This document shows, one piece after another, positions 16,988 through 25,400 of a DNA stretch of 64,000 bases (the stretch's first letter is position 1; the number at the start of each line of letters is the position of its first letter). The stretch covers positions 558,001 through 622,000 of the forward strand of contig OX639992.1 in NCBI GenBank assembly GCA_951828515.1. The letters are read 5' to 3'. A program made the position numbers and the translations under genes. Origin of the DNA: an uncultured Poribacteria bacterium. Its GTDB lineage: Bacteria > Poribacteria > WGA-4E > WGA-3G. Below the pieces are notes generated by a model. It saw nothing but the letters and a program-made list of their open reading frames with translations, did not search any database and was not told the DNA's origin.

Positions 16988-17989
16988 ATGGATCTTACCA
17001 AACTTTTTTATAGTTTCGGTCTAATCCTCGTATGTTCAGGTGTTTGTAATGCTTGGGCAAAAGCCCCAAAAACAGCGAAAATTGTGTTTACCTCGGCAGA
17101 TGAGATTAGTAGAGAAATCTACTTGATGAATATAGATGGAAGTGGGCAGATTAACATAACGAATCATCCCGCAGATGATCTCTTTCCGGTCTGGTCCCCC
17201 ACAGGAGAAGAGATTCTCTTTGTATCAGACCGCGTGCGGATGCGCGACCTGTATCTCATGGATGCCGATGGCGGAAATGTTAGGCGAATCTTCAGAAATC
17301 ACGCATATAGGCACCGCCCCACGTGGTCCCCAGACGGTAAACAAATCGTATACGAACGAATTGAGGCGGACGAAAGATTCATTTATACTGCGACAATTGA
17401 CGGTAAGCATGAAGAACAAATAGGAGTGGGAAATCAGCCAGCGTGGTCTCCTAACACTCAAGAACTTGCTTTTTGCAGACAACGCCGAATTGTTTTGCTC
17501 AACCTGCGCACCCGGGTTGAAAAAACACTTCGTCCGGACGGCATAGCATGGCAAAGTAAACCTGCGTGGTCTCCCGCGGGGGACAAACTTGCTTTCTCTT
17601 GGATTCTTCAACTCATAGAACCACCGCCTGGAGTATTGCCAGGGGAACGCTTTGTTATACCAAATGCATGGTTTGATAATGAAACAATCTTTATTGTAAA
17701 CCGGGATGGCACGGGACTGGAACAAATTGTTGATGAGGCTGGACCAGAGGCCATCTGGCCCACTTGGTCGCCGGATGGCACCGAACTGATTTATAACCAG
17801 CAGGTTAGAGGTTACTTTCAATTGTTTAAAATAAACTTGGTTAATCGAGTTCCAGAACAGTTAACTCATACTGAAAGGGCTCTTCAGGCAAACACATTGG
17901 CAGATTGGTTTGACCCGACGTATGCTTTGCCAGTTTCCTCACAGCCGCAGTTGCTAACTACAACATGGGCAGAAGTGAAAAAGAAATAG
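16988..17989 (+). CDS. Secreted TolB-like beta-propeller protein with LTTTWAEVK tail
   Basis: A 333-residue protein. I choose ATG 16988 because GAAGGAGAA lies upstream and a signal peptide follows (MDLTKLFYSFGLILVCSGVCNAWAKAP); the longer frame would run through the intergenic hairpin. PD40 repeats: IVFTSADEISREIYLMNIDG, PVWSPTGEEILFVSDR, PTWSPDGKQIVYER, PTWSPDGTELIYNQQ. The end is QPQLLTTTWAEVKKK, identical over this stretch to the protein at 28023-29000. It is the partner propeller of peptide 4. Confidence 0.83.
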   Translation: MDLTKLFYSFGLILVCSGVCNAWAKAPKTAKIVFTSADEISREIYLMNIDGSGQINITNHPADDLFPVWSPTGEEILFVSDRVRMRDLYLMDADGGNVRRIFRNHAYRHRPTWSPDGKQIVYERIEADERFIYTATIDGKHEEQIGVGNQPAWSPNTQELAFCRQRRIVLLNLRTRVEKTLRPDGIAWQSKPAWSPAGDKLAFSWILQLIEPPPGVLPGERFVIPNAWFDNETIFIVNRDGTGLEQIVDEAGPEAIWPTWSPDGTELIYNQQVRGYFQLFKINLVNRVPEQLTHTERALQANTLADWFDPTYALPVSSQPQLLTTTWAEVKKK

Positions 17990-18084
17990 TGTTTTATATC
18001 TAACCACCTTGAAAATACTTTAGCAGCGATATTATTCATAACCTTAGAAAATCTTAGAATTGCTGAAGTTATATTTGTTTTCAA

Positions 18085-18210
18085 GCATTTCCAAGGGGAG
18101 AGCTCTGCTCCTACAGCGAATTAATTCGCCTCGGAAATGAATTTCCCAACCAAAATTGGGAAATCAATCTCGCCGGAGTAGAAGCACCGGCAGAAAGGAG
18201 ATAAACCCAG
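18085..18210 (+). ncRNA. Structured leader RNA of peptide gene 5 (L5)
   Basis: Nearly identical to L3 over its whole length, with the same four helices (A with one mismatch, B GCGAA-TTAA-TTCGC, C, D). About 85 nt upstream of it also match the region before L3 closely, indicating recent cassette copying even though the peptide gene behind it is frameshifted. Confidence 0.75.
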
Positions 18211-18470
18211 ATGAAAAACAGCCTACGTGGTAAAATCCGTGAGTTCATTGCATCTGAGGAAGGTAAGGTTGGGATCAAGCTCCGTTGACAGTTGGTGTCG
18301 CGACTGGCTGCATTTTGCTGGCACAAGCTATTGTCGCCCCAACAACCCAAGCCGTGGTGACGTGCAACGGACCACAGCATTGTCAGCCCGGTGGAGACTG
18401 TGTTGATATTGTATGTGTACCGATGGACAACGGCGGAGAGACCTGTTGGGGTGTATGTGCATGGGATTGA
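18211..18470 (+). pseudogene. Small Cys-rich peptide precursor 5, frameshifted
   Basis: The leader KNSLRGKIREFIASEEGKVGIK runs into TGA because one base is missing at about 18279 (ATCAAG-CTCCG instead of ATCAAGGCTCCG). The rest continues in the next frame: PLTVGVATGCILLAQAIV, then a core with six cysteines (CNGPQHCQPGGDC ... CWGVCAWD). The TGA is the product of the frameshift, not a selenocysteine codon. A sequencing error is possible; otherwise the gene is dead or needs a -1/+2 shift. Confidence 0.75.
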
Positions 18471-18516
18471 ACCTGTGCCTATAGCTTAACTGAGATGTTA
18501 TCTCAATCTGCTATGT

Positions 18517-18546
18517 GGGCTGTGGTATCTTTTGATGCCGCAGCCC
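18517..18546 (+). terminator. Hairpin after peptide gene 5
   Basis: GGGCTGTGG pairs with CCGCAGCCC (one G-U) around a 12-nt loop, 46 nt after the peptide stop. It matches the placement of hairpins after the other peptide genes. Confidence 0.45.
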
Positions 18547-18687
18547 ATATTTACCTGAAAATTTTCTTGTAAAAAACAGAAGGAACTATTTAGCCTTTGA
18601 CAGGAAACATATCTCATGCGATTCAGAGAGCCAGTTTTTTGTTAATGACAGGCGTTTATTTAGAAATGGTATTATATTTGTTTTCAA

Positions 18688-18736
18688 GCATGCCCAGAAG
18701 GTCTGTTCCCTTATGAATGCCGTTTATTCTGGAGTT
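18688..18736 (+). pseudogene. Truncated peptide-leader relic without a peptide gene
   Basis: GTTTTCAAGCATGCCCAGAAGG, split as the L8-type helix A left arm, and TTATTCTGGAGTT as a decayed right arm align with L8 (29086). No peptide gene follows. The segment runs into the 3' end of the leftward gene fragment at 18724. Confidence 0.4.
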
Positions 18737-18906
18737 GGTTCGAGTTCCAGATCTTCATCGCGAATAATGACGTAGATAACCTCAAATGGTTCTGGAACAC
18801 CTGTCGTGTAGAGTTCATTTGCACGCTCACGAGCCGTTCTTTTTCTATGCTCGATTTTTATCAAGTTAGGCATAGCCGGATTCTTTAAGATATAGACACA
18901 TCCCAT
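18724..18906 (-). pseudogene. Fragment of a T5orf172/GIY-YIG-like protein
   Basis: A 60-residue frame beginning MGCVYILKNPAMPNLIKIEH, later RANELYTTGVPEPFEVIYVI. This is the N-terminal half of the T5orf172 (MUG113) subgroup of GIY-YIG domains, in which the pattern 'YVLxNPxMPxLVKIGxTxR...ELxxxTGVPxPFxV' is typical. It stops after EPTPE where the domain should continue, so it is probably truncated by the cassette relic at its 3' end. Activity is unlikely. Confidence 0.55.
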
Positions 18907-18993
18907 AGTGATTTCTTTCCCTTTATCGCCAATTATTTCTCTGAGATTTCATAAAAGCAGAATTCTTACTTGCATCAATATGCTGCTATGTTT

Positions 18994-19458
18994 TCATAAG
19001 TTAATGGGATTGTAAACACCGAGTAGGTCATAAGATTTTTCATCTGTTTTAAACTCACCGTTGGTTGACTTCCCTGTAATCTGTAAGAGTCTGACTTTGG
19101 TGCCGTATAGATCGGCGAGTATTTGGGCATAATTGCACATCTCTTTCGATTGAGTGGTGACTCGATTCTCGGTCCCGTATTCCCATTCCACGGTTTTCCA
19201 TCTGAATGTTTCTCGGAGTTGGAAGCAGTATAAGTGCGTAAATTCAAACGATTCAGGATTCGGAATGTTAGACAACATCCCCAAAATCGGGTTGATTTTC
19301 TCTTCAATCTGATGGATTGCCGACTTAAACTCCTCCGATTGGGTATGCTCTGCGTATTTTCCAATTCTATTCACGATGTCCCTTAAACCTATAATTTGAA
19401 TTTGGCCTCGCATGACAAGCATATTGAATTTATCTTCAAAGTCTCTGATGATCCGCAT
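18994..19458 (-). CDS. Hypothetical protein, 154 residues
   Basis: An unrecognised soluble protein starting [19 protein letters not shown]. It is rich in charged and aromatic residues (FRWKTVEWEYGTENR, NYAQILADLYGTKVRLLQITGKS) and has no signal peptide or membrane segment. The first 26 codons are duplicated at 4583-4658, which shows it marks the edge of the duplicated segment. It is read leftwards, divergent from GT-A copy 2. No function can be assigned. Confidence 0.55.
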   Translation of the reverse strand: MRIIRDFEDKFNMLVMRGQIQIIGLRDIVNRIGKYAEHTQSEEFKSAIHQIEEKINPILGMLSNIPNPESFEFTHLYCFQLRETFRWKTVEWEYGTENRVTTQSKEMCNYAQILADLYGTKVRLLQITGKSTNGEFKTDEKSYDLLGVYNPINL

Positions 19459-19622
19459 AGTTCCGCCCCCTTTTTACTTCATAAATGTAAGGAACCCGGT
19501 GTTCTCTCACGTTTGAAAACCTATACTTTACAACTTCTTTACCCGCAAGAAATACTCCTAAACCCAATAGCCATATTTTTTTCTGTGGGATTAAGTAAAA
19601 ATACTTTATCCGCTGACTTGCC

Positions 19623-19775
19623 ATTAAAAGACACAATTTCTGAGGCAAAACGTGCATAATTGACAGAAAAATTTGATTTTTTTCTTTTTTTCGGCAGTTA
19701 CAAGCAATTTTGGGGTGAAATTTTCATTTTTTTTCAGATTATGCACGTTTTTAGACAAAAAATGTGTCTTTAATA
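19623..19775. repeat. Long imperfect inverted repeat upstream of GT-A copy 2
   Basis: Same element as 4823-4988: AAAACGTGCATAAT (19647-19660) pairs with ATTATGCACGTTTT (19738 onward), and AAGACACA pairs with TGTGTCTT. The internal T-rich spacer is shorter than in copy 1, while the arms are kept. Confidence 0.6.
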
Positions 19776-19816
19776 GTTCAGAAGTTTTAATTACAATGGA
19801 AAGGTAAGAAAGAATA

Positions 19817-21211
19817 TTGTTTGATTTTCCAAAAACTTTGCACCAACTGCATCTCTTTGAGGCAGATGGTGTCCTCTATGCTGCAGACATTGAGAAAGTA
19901 CGCGTCGTTGAGCTTTCTGCCGTGATGGCAGACATTTTAGAACTTGCAGAGACGCAAACGAACGAGGAAATCGTCCAGACGCTAAAGACCTCTTATATAG
20001 AGGACGACATTCTTGAAGCATTTGAGAGATTCGAGGAACTCGAAAAGGAAGGCTTGCTATTCAATCGGGGTGAAAGTCTCACAGAAACCCTCGCGTTAGA
20101 AAGTGAGCGTCGAAAGTTACTTGTTGCGATACCGGGAATTTCGGTAGATTCGTTTTTTGATATTGAAACGTTGTATGCCGGGACCAACATGGCACTCTCT
20201 TACATGTTTCAACATCTCACCGAATATGTAGATCTCCACTTTGCTGGCAACCAAAATCGAAAGTTAGCCGATAACGTCTATGAAGTCGATATCAGTGTGA
20301 CTGATTTCGGCAGACTGAGCCGAAGCATCAACGAAACCTATTTTGGCATTCTCACGCTACATCGCGACCACGAAACGTGGCTCCTTCCGCTTTATCAGTA
20401 TACGGAACTGCCGCCGATGCTTGTGCAATGTCATGCCCCGCGCGGACACGGTGGAAAGGCACTCAATTCTATGCTGCGGCATTACGCGGCGATGCGGGAT
20501 TTTGACGCTTTTACTGCGCCCTCGGATTATGTGGCGGAATTTTATTCCAATTACATCTGGGATCCGAGTTTCTTCAAAACGCTGCCGAACGGCGTGGATT
20601 CGGTATTGTTCTGTCCAATGGACAAAGAAGCAGCAAAGCGGAAACTTGCCGAAGAGATCGGAGATGAACGGATCCTGACAACGCCGACAGTCGGCTACCT
20701 CTCGCGGGTGCAGTCTGAAAAAGGCGCGTCCGTCTACTTAAAATTGGCTGAGTTAAATCCGCACCTGTTGTTTTTAATTGCGGGACCACACTTCGGAAGG
20801 TATCAATTGCGGGAACTCCCTGATAATCTCGTCTATGCTGGATTCCATCCTCGCGAGAAGTTGCCGATAGTCTATAACGCATTTGATGTCTACTGTTTCC
20901 TATCAATGTCCGGTGAGGAGACCTTCGGTTTAACAGTCCTCGAAGCGATGGCGTGTGGCGTTCCGCCTATCGTTCCCGACTTTGATGGTGTGCCTTCAGT
21001 CGTTGGAGATGCAGGCTTGGTTGCTGATGCCGATAATTTCAACAACGATATAGGAACACTCGTGAGTTATCCATCGCCAGTAGACTTCTCAGAAAAGATT
21101 AACTTGCTATTGAACGATGATGAAATGCGGGAAGCACTTTCCCAAAAAGCGAGAGCACGCGCGCTGTCTTTCACTTGGGACAAAACAGCGCCGCATTATC
21201 CGATTTTTTGA
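19817..21211 (+). CDS. PqqD-like-domain glycosyltransferase GT-A, copy 2 (C-terminus shifted)
   Basis: 464 residues from TTG 19817 behind GGAAAGG. Residues 1-85 are a PqqD/RRE-like domain (LFEADGVLYAADIEKVRVVEL ... FEELEKEGLLFNRG). The GT4-type glycosyltransferase part follows: LPNGVDSVLFCPMDKEAAKR, PTVGYLSRVQSEKGASVYL, then EETFGLTVLEAMACGVPPIV with the E-x7-E nucleotide-sugar motif. A missing dinucleotide near 21187 makes the frame end in PHYPIF; the natural continuation (RRIIRFFEELHQKRQ) is in the next frame to 21530. All predicted catalytic parts precede the shift, so a shortened enzyme could still work. The same shift occurs in copy 1. Confidence 0.78.
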   Translation: MFDFPKTLHQLHLFEADGVLYAADIEKVRVVELSAVMADILELAETQTNEEIVQTLKTSYIEDDILEAFERFEELEKEGLLFNRGESLTETLALESERRKLLVAIPGISVDSFFDIETLYAGTNMALSYMFQHLTEYVDLHFAGNQNRKLADNVYEVDISVTDFGRLSRSINETYFGILTLHRDHETWLLPLYQYTELPPMLVQCHAPRGHGGKALNSMLRHYAAMRDFDAFTAPSDYVAEFYSNYIWDPSFFKTLPNGVDSVLFCPMDKEAAKRKLAEEIGDERILTTPTVGYLSRVQSEKGASVYLKLAELNPHLLFLIAGPHFGRYQLRELPDNLVYAGFHPREKLPIVYNAFDVYCFLSMSGEETFGLTVLEAMACGVPPIVPDFDGVPSVVGDAGLVADADNFNNDIGTLVSYPSPVDFSEKINLLLNDDEMREALSQKARARALSFTWDKTAPHYPIF

Positions 21212-21530
21212 GGAACTCCATCAAAAACGGCAACTCGTTAGTCCAAACGGACTTTTGAATGTCTTTGCGACCGAAATTGAAGCATCGAATCCAGAGCAAC
21301 GGTATCTCAGATATAAGTCCATTCTATTGGGTATGAATAACCACTATGAACGTTCTCTGATGGGAGATGCCCTCTATTCTCAGCGTGTTGAAGAGGGGCT
21401 TGTGATGACGCTCTTGAAAAACCATACTGTCAGAGAAGCGGAGGCACTCCTTGCTGGATTCATCGAAGATGAAACAGAAGCAAAGGCGATTCTCAAAAGG
21501 GTTCAAGGCTTAATCCATGCAACCGCTTAA
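21188..21530 (+). pseudogene. Out-of-frame C-terminal part of GT-A copy 2
   Basis: About 112 codons, beginning RRIIRFFEELHQ and ending VQGLIHATA, that restore the normal C-terminus if two bases are added near 21187. This region is nearly or fully identical to 6108-6450. The tail ends in helices resembling the C-terminal part of GT-B, which lie just before the peptide leader there. Confidence 0.7.
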
Positions 21531-21537
21531 ATAACCT

Positions 21538-21682
21538 AAGTTGCCACCTATCTATAGACATAGCACCCCTACGGGGTGCGGTTGCTTAAATACGCCGTTT
21601 TCTATAGACATAGCACCCCTACGGGGTGGAGAAGCACCTGAACAATCCTCTTAAAATGTTCAAAACTCGTCAGTGGCAACTT
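21538..21682. mobile_element. MITE-like element, AAGTTGCYAC family, copy 2
   Basis: Identical as far as I can read to 6458-6602 (AAGTTGCCAC ... GTGGCAACTT, two internal ATAGACATAGCACCCC units). It was copied as part of the segmental duplication. Confidence 0.7.
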
Positions 21683-21686
21683 GGCT

Positions 21687-21821
21687 CATAGTAAGTCTAA
21701 GAATTAATGAGACACTCTTCAGCAGGCGAAGGGACCTTGAAGAAACACCAAGCAAAAACCCCGTACGACAGAGGCACTCTGATATTGTTAAAATGTATTT
21801 TTAATTCTAAGTTCTACTATA
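21687..21821. mobile_element. MITE-like element, TATAGTA...ATTAA family, upstream of GT-B copy 2
   Basis: Same 135-bp element as 6607-6741, with ends CATAGTAAGTCTAAGAATTAA and TTAATTCTAAGTTCTACTATA. It ends 21 bp before the GT-B start. Confidence 0.55.
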
Positions 21822-21842
21822 AATAACAGAAGGGAATACACT

Positions 21843-23588
21843 ATGGAATTTCACGCGCGCTATCGCTTGAACCGTCACCGTAAGTTTGAACAGGACGGTC
21901 GCAAATATGTCGCAGATCTCGAAACGAACGACATCATTCAGGTCAATGATGTGGAATGGGAGATTCTGGATCGCTATGGGACGCAGACGGAACACCAAAT
22001 CGTTGAAGGACTCAAGGATAAATATAAGATCGCCTCTATTTTTAACGGGATTGAACGTTTGGAACGGCTTGGGCAGCGAGGATCACTTTTAAGTCCAATA
22101 GATGGGGTGGTGGCGCAAACCGCCGACAGTTGGAAACAGGAAGATCGGAAACCGAAGTTGTTGGTGCCGTTTCACTTTACGAAAGAGAAAACATCCTTGG
22201 ATTACACAACAAATCTAAACCGCTACCAACTTTTGATACACTTGGCAAAGTCAGCAGTGTTAGAGACGCTCACCTTCTCCGAAGCAGGGAAAACAGATCT
22301 AAAACCGGAGGACTTCCAAGGTTTTGGAGAGATCCAGGTTCGGAACATAGAGGTCGAGGAGGGCAGTGCCTTCAGTCCACCCTGGTATGCGATGGATGGC
22401 TATGACGGCATTTTACTCCTCTCCCAATTCTTGACAGACGACTTGTTATACTATCGGACTCCGGGTGTGCCAATCGTTCACTGCATAGAAGATGACCAGA
22501 GGTTGCAACGTTCAACGCTTGAAACACTTCTGAATATTTGTGCCTTCCAAGACGCAAAAGATACGTTAGTCGTCAGAGCCTCGTGGGTAAAGGAGTGGCT
22601 CAGGGAGTGTGGTGTTCCAGGAGGAAATGTCCGTGTTGTTCCGAACGGTATCAACGTCGGTGAACCGATAGACAAACCCTTGGCGAAACAACATACCGCC
22701 GCACTTTTTGAAAAACCGATATTTGCCCAACAACCCATGGTAGGGTTTATTTTCGGGTTCCAACCCAACTTTGGGGTAAAATTTATTTCTGAGTTCGCTC
22801 GTGCCAATCCACATCTTTCGATTTTTGTCTACGATCCGTTCTTGGCAGAACATTATACCAACCCACCAAAAAACGTGGTAATATTTAGTGCAGATGATGA
22901 GGAAACGCATTCCATTTTACCCATCTTCTTTCAGGCACTCGATCTCGTCTGTTTTCCTGCGATTCCGGGAACACCGCTTTCGTTGGTTTTAGAGGCGATG
23001 GTGTATGGGACTCCCTGTGTCGCTATGACAACATACGGACTTCCACCGGAGGTGGCGGGTGCGGGTGTTGTTGTGAAATCGGAGTGGCGTGGTTTCGGCA
23101 ATTTCCGTGTCCCGATGTCTGAGTTGTCGAACACGATAAATCAGTGGTTAAAACCCTCTCATACACGCACTGAATGCGAAAATGCTGCAAAACGTTTGGC
23201 ACAGAAATTCACTTGGGAAAAAGTAGCACAAGAAATCGTTCAGGGCATTGAAGAGGGGCATCGGCAAAAGGTGAATGCTTTTAGAAGAGAAAGAAATTTG
23301 TCCCCGTCGGTTTTTTGCCGTCGGTATGACCCGGGAACGGGAACCACCGAATCCAGCGTATATCGCCTGGGGACTCATAGATATGACTGCCTTCAAACCG
23401 CTTTGATAGAGATGTTAGCGGAACAGCACACATCTGCTGAAATTGAGGCAGTTTTCAAGCATTTCCAAGGAAAAGGCTTTATTTCCGTAGCGAATGCATT
23501 CGTCTTGGAAATGGGTTTCCCAACCAACGTTGGGAAGTCAATCTTGCCGGAAGAGAAGCACCGGCAGAAAGGAGAAAAACCGAGATGA
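21843..23588 (+). CDS. PqqD-like-domain glycosyltransferase GT-B, copy 2
   Basis: A 581-residue paralogue of 6763-8409. The first ~60 codons differ (RLNRHRKFEQDGRKYVADLE), then a stretch of roughly 1 kb (about 21980-23025) appears identical to copy 1, and divergence resumes at YGLPPEVAGAGVVV. This mosaic points to gene conversion. The C-terminus is 33 residues longer because an indel after FKHFQGKG moves the frame past the normal stop; the extra residues are translated from the peptide leader and have no homology. The stop overlaps the ATG of peptide gene 6 (ATGA, 23585-23588). The PqqD-like domain and the VPNGINVGEP and LVLEAMVYGTPC motifs are intact. Confidence 0.75.
   Translation: MEFHARYRLNRHRKFEQDGRKYVADLETNDIIQVNDVEWEILDRYGTQTEHQIVEGLKDKYKIASIFNGIERLERLGQRGSLLSPIDGVVAQTADSWKQEDRKPKLLVPFHFTKEKTSLDYTTNLNRYQLLIHLAKSAVLETLTFSEAGKTDLKPEDFQGFGEIQVRNIEVEEGSAFSPPWYAMDGYDGILLLSQFLTDDLLYYRTPGVPIVHCIEDDQRLQRSTLETLLNICAFQDAKDTLVVRASWVKEWLRECGVPGGNVRVVPNGINVGEPIDKPLAKQHTAALFEKPIFAQQPMVGFIFGFQPNFGVKFISEFARANPHLSIFVYDPFLAEHYTNPPKNVVIFSADDEETHSILPIFFQALDLVCFPAIPGTPLSLVLEAMVYGTPCVAMTTYGLPPEVAGAGVVVKSEWRGFGNFRVPMSELSNTINQWLKPSHTRTECENAAKRLAQKFTWEKVAQEIVQGIEEGHRQKVNAFRRERNLSPSVFCRRYDPGTGTTESSVYRLGTHRYDCLQTALIEMLAEQHTSAEIEAVFKHFQGKGFISVANAFVLEMGFPTNVGKSILPEEKHRQKGEKPR
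23459..23584 (+). ncRNA. Structured leader RNA of peptide gene 6 (L6)
   Basis: Helix A: CATTTCCAAG with CTTGGAAATG (perfect). Helix B: GCGAA-TGCA-TTCGT with a G-U closing pair. Helix C: TTCCCAA-CCAACG-TTGGGAA. Helix D: TGCCGG-x10-CCGGCA. In this copy the whole leader is also translated as the extended end of GT-B. Confidence 0.75.
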
Positions 23589-23818
23589 AAAAGAATCTCC
23601 GCGGTAAAATCCGCGAGTTTGTCCAATCCGAAGAAGGCAAGGTGGGAGTCAAATCCCCACTGACGCTCGGCGTGGCAGCCGGAAGCATGTTATTAGCACA
23701 TGCTATTATTGGCACGCCACGGGCAGAAGCGTGGCAGTGCCTTGAGCACGAGGATTGTGGGATGGGAAAGAAGTGCTACGGTCCTAAGGATCCCTGGGGC
23801 TCATGTGGCAGTGCATAA
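23585..23818 (+). CDS. Small secreted Cys-rich peptide precursor 6
   Basis: A 77-residue family member. Leader KKNLRGKIREFVQSEEGK, then PLTLGVAAGSMLLAHAIIG, site TPRAEA. The core has four cysteines (CLEHEDCGMGKKCYGPKD, then WGSCGSA). The start codon overlaps the GT-B stop by four bases, so translation may be coupled. It is followed after 128 bp by a TolB-like gene. Confidence 0.8.
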   Translation: MKKNLRGKIREFVQSEEGKVGVKSPLTLGVAAGSMLLAHAIIGTPRAEAWQCLEHEDCGMGKKCYGPKDPWGSCGSA

Positions 23819-23867
23819 TGCCAATATAGACTGTGGCGTAGATCGTCACAATCTTATTGCCGTTCCA

Positions 23868-23895
23868 GCGTGCGGTAGTTTTTGCTGCTGCACGC
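23868..23895 (+). terminator. Hairpin after peptide gene 6
   Basis: GCGTGCGGTAG pairs with CTGCTGCACGC (with G-U pairs) around TTTTTG, 49 nt after the stop codon and about 50 nt before the TolB-like start. Confidence 0.45.
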
Positions 23896-23946
23896 CCCTG
23901 CACTTTGTGTCTATTATCCTTTTAAGCAATTATCGGAGGAAGGTGC

Positions 23947-24972
23947 ATGAAATTTGTATATACTTTTTGTATGCTCAGCCTAGTGCTACTGTATGTGGGC
24001 GTTTGTCTGCTTTTCGCGAAGGCACCAACAAGTCCTAAAATTCTGTTTACCTCCTCACGTGATGGAAATCGCGAAGTCTACATCATGAATCCAGATGGTA
24101 GCGAACAAGTTAATTTAACGCGGCATCCCACAGATGATCTGAATGCCACTTGGTCTCCGACCGGCGAGCATATTCTTTTCCTGTCGGATCGAGCGGGTGT
24201 TCGAGACCTATATCTAATGGATCCGGATGGAACCAAGGTCCGACGCATTTTCAAGAAAGAAACTTATAGAAGGAATCCGACATGGTCCCCAGATGGCAAA
24301 CAGTTCGCTTACACGAACGTAAACTGGGATGCCGCCACATCTCATATCTGTATTGCAACCTTAGGAGAGCAAGAAGAGGAATGCATCGTCGTCGATGGTT
24401 TTGATTCGGTGTGGTCGCCAGATGGAACAGAAATCGCTTATGTCGCTTTTATCTTAGATGCCCATCGAATTACACTGGTTGACATCCGCACACGCAAGCA
24501 AAAACGCCTTCTACCCAGAAAAGCAATGTCTTGGCAAAATAATCCATCTTGGTCGACAACTGGAAACAGACTCGTTTTTTCTTGGAATAAGAATCCACTA
24601 CCTCCAGGACACAGACCGGGTAGAGATCGCTTTCCTCCCGAATGGGTTAAGAAGGAGACAATCTATATTGTCAACCGCGATGGCACCGGTCTCCAGCAAT
24701 TGGTTGCTGAAGCCGGACCTTCTGCAACGGATCCGGAATTATCGCCAAATGGGGATGAAATTCTCTATACACAGGAAATTAAGGGTCGGTTACAAATCTT
24801 CAAAGTTGATGTAAACAGCGGGATTCGGACGCAGCTGACGCATCTTGGGGGTATTTTTCAAGCGAATGCTGGCGGGGATTGGTTTGATCCGGCGTATGCG
24901 TTACCGGTTTCCCCACAACCCCAGTTGCTAACTACGATATGGGGAAAAGTGAAAGGGAAGAACAATCCATAG
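23947..24972 (+). CDS. Secreted TolB-like beta-propeller protein with LTTIWGKVK tail
   Basis: A 341-residue protein. Signal peptide FVYTFCMLSLVLLYVGVCLLFAKAP; PD40 repeats ILFTSSRDGNREVYIMNPDG, ATWSPTGEHILFLSDRAG, PTWSPDGKQFAY, VWSPDGTEIAYVAF. The end is QPQLLTTIWGKVKGKNNP, with the tag a few residues further from the C-terminus than in its relatives. CGGAGGAAGGTGC before the ATG is a strong ribosome site. It is the partner propeller of peptide 6. Confidence 0.83.
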   Translation: MKFVYTFCMLSLVLLYVGVCLLFAKAPTSPKILFTSSRDGNREVYIMNPDGSEQVNLTRHPTDDLNATWSPTGEHILFLSDRAGVRDLYLMDPDGTKVRRIFKKETYRRNPTWSPDGKQFAYTNVNWDAATSHICIATLGEQEEECIVVDGFDSVWSPDGTEIAYVAFILDAHRITLVDIRTRKQKRLLPRKAMSWQNNPSWSTTGNRLVFSWNKNPLPPGHRPGRDRFPPEWVKKETIYIVNRDGTGLQQLVAEAGPSATDPELSPNGDEILYTQEIKGRLQIFKVDVNSGIRTQLTHLGGIFQANAGGDWFDPAYALPVSPQPQLLTTIWGKVKGKNNP

Positions 24973-25042
24973 AGAAAACAGTTTTCCTCATTCTACTAAC
25001 AAAGTATTGTGCAGGCAATAGTGAGCAATTCCAAGCGAAGGG

Positions 25043-25376
25043 GTGAACTTTCCCTGGGAGATGTTCGCACCTTACCGTATCCAGATAATACCTTACCTTC
25101 GATTTGCTTGTTGCAGTCGAAGTACTTGAGCATATACCGGATCCGGAAACTGGCTTGTTAGAAGCAATGTGCGTGCTGAAACCGGGTGGACACGCAATAA
25201 CAGCACTCTCGGTGCAGCTACCGCTGTTAATGCACCTCTACGATTTTGATTCTCCCGATGAGGTTTTAGCACTCTACGAAAAAGTTGGGCTGAAGGTTAT
25301 TGATTTTGAGACGAAGGAATTCCAACGTCAAGCGGGTCCCTTCGTCGATACATTCGCGTTAAGCGTAAAATTCTAA
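25043..25376 (+). pseudogene. Truncated and frameshifted copy of the SAM methyltransferase
   Basis: Homology to 10207-11103 starts near LSLGDVRTLPYPDN, so the N-terminal two thirds, including the SAM-binding GxGxG loop, are missing. A frameshift near 25097 (extra bases in ACCTTACCTTCGAT) separates this from VAVEVLEHIPDPETG and the rest of the C-terminus. It cannot bind SAM and is a decayed duplicate. Confidence 0.8.
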
Positions 25377-25400
25377 AGAAAGGCTCTTTTTGTTTATATT

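Noticed and set aside
18280-18290. In-frame TGA in peptide gene 5 as a selenocysteine codon
   Set aside because: The alignment resumes in a different frame after a single missing base, there is no Cys at this position in the other peptides, and no suitable hairpin is placed downstream.
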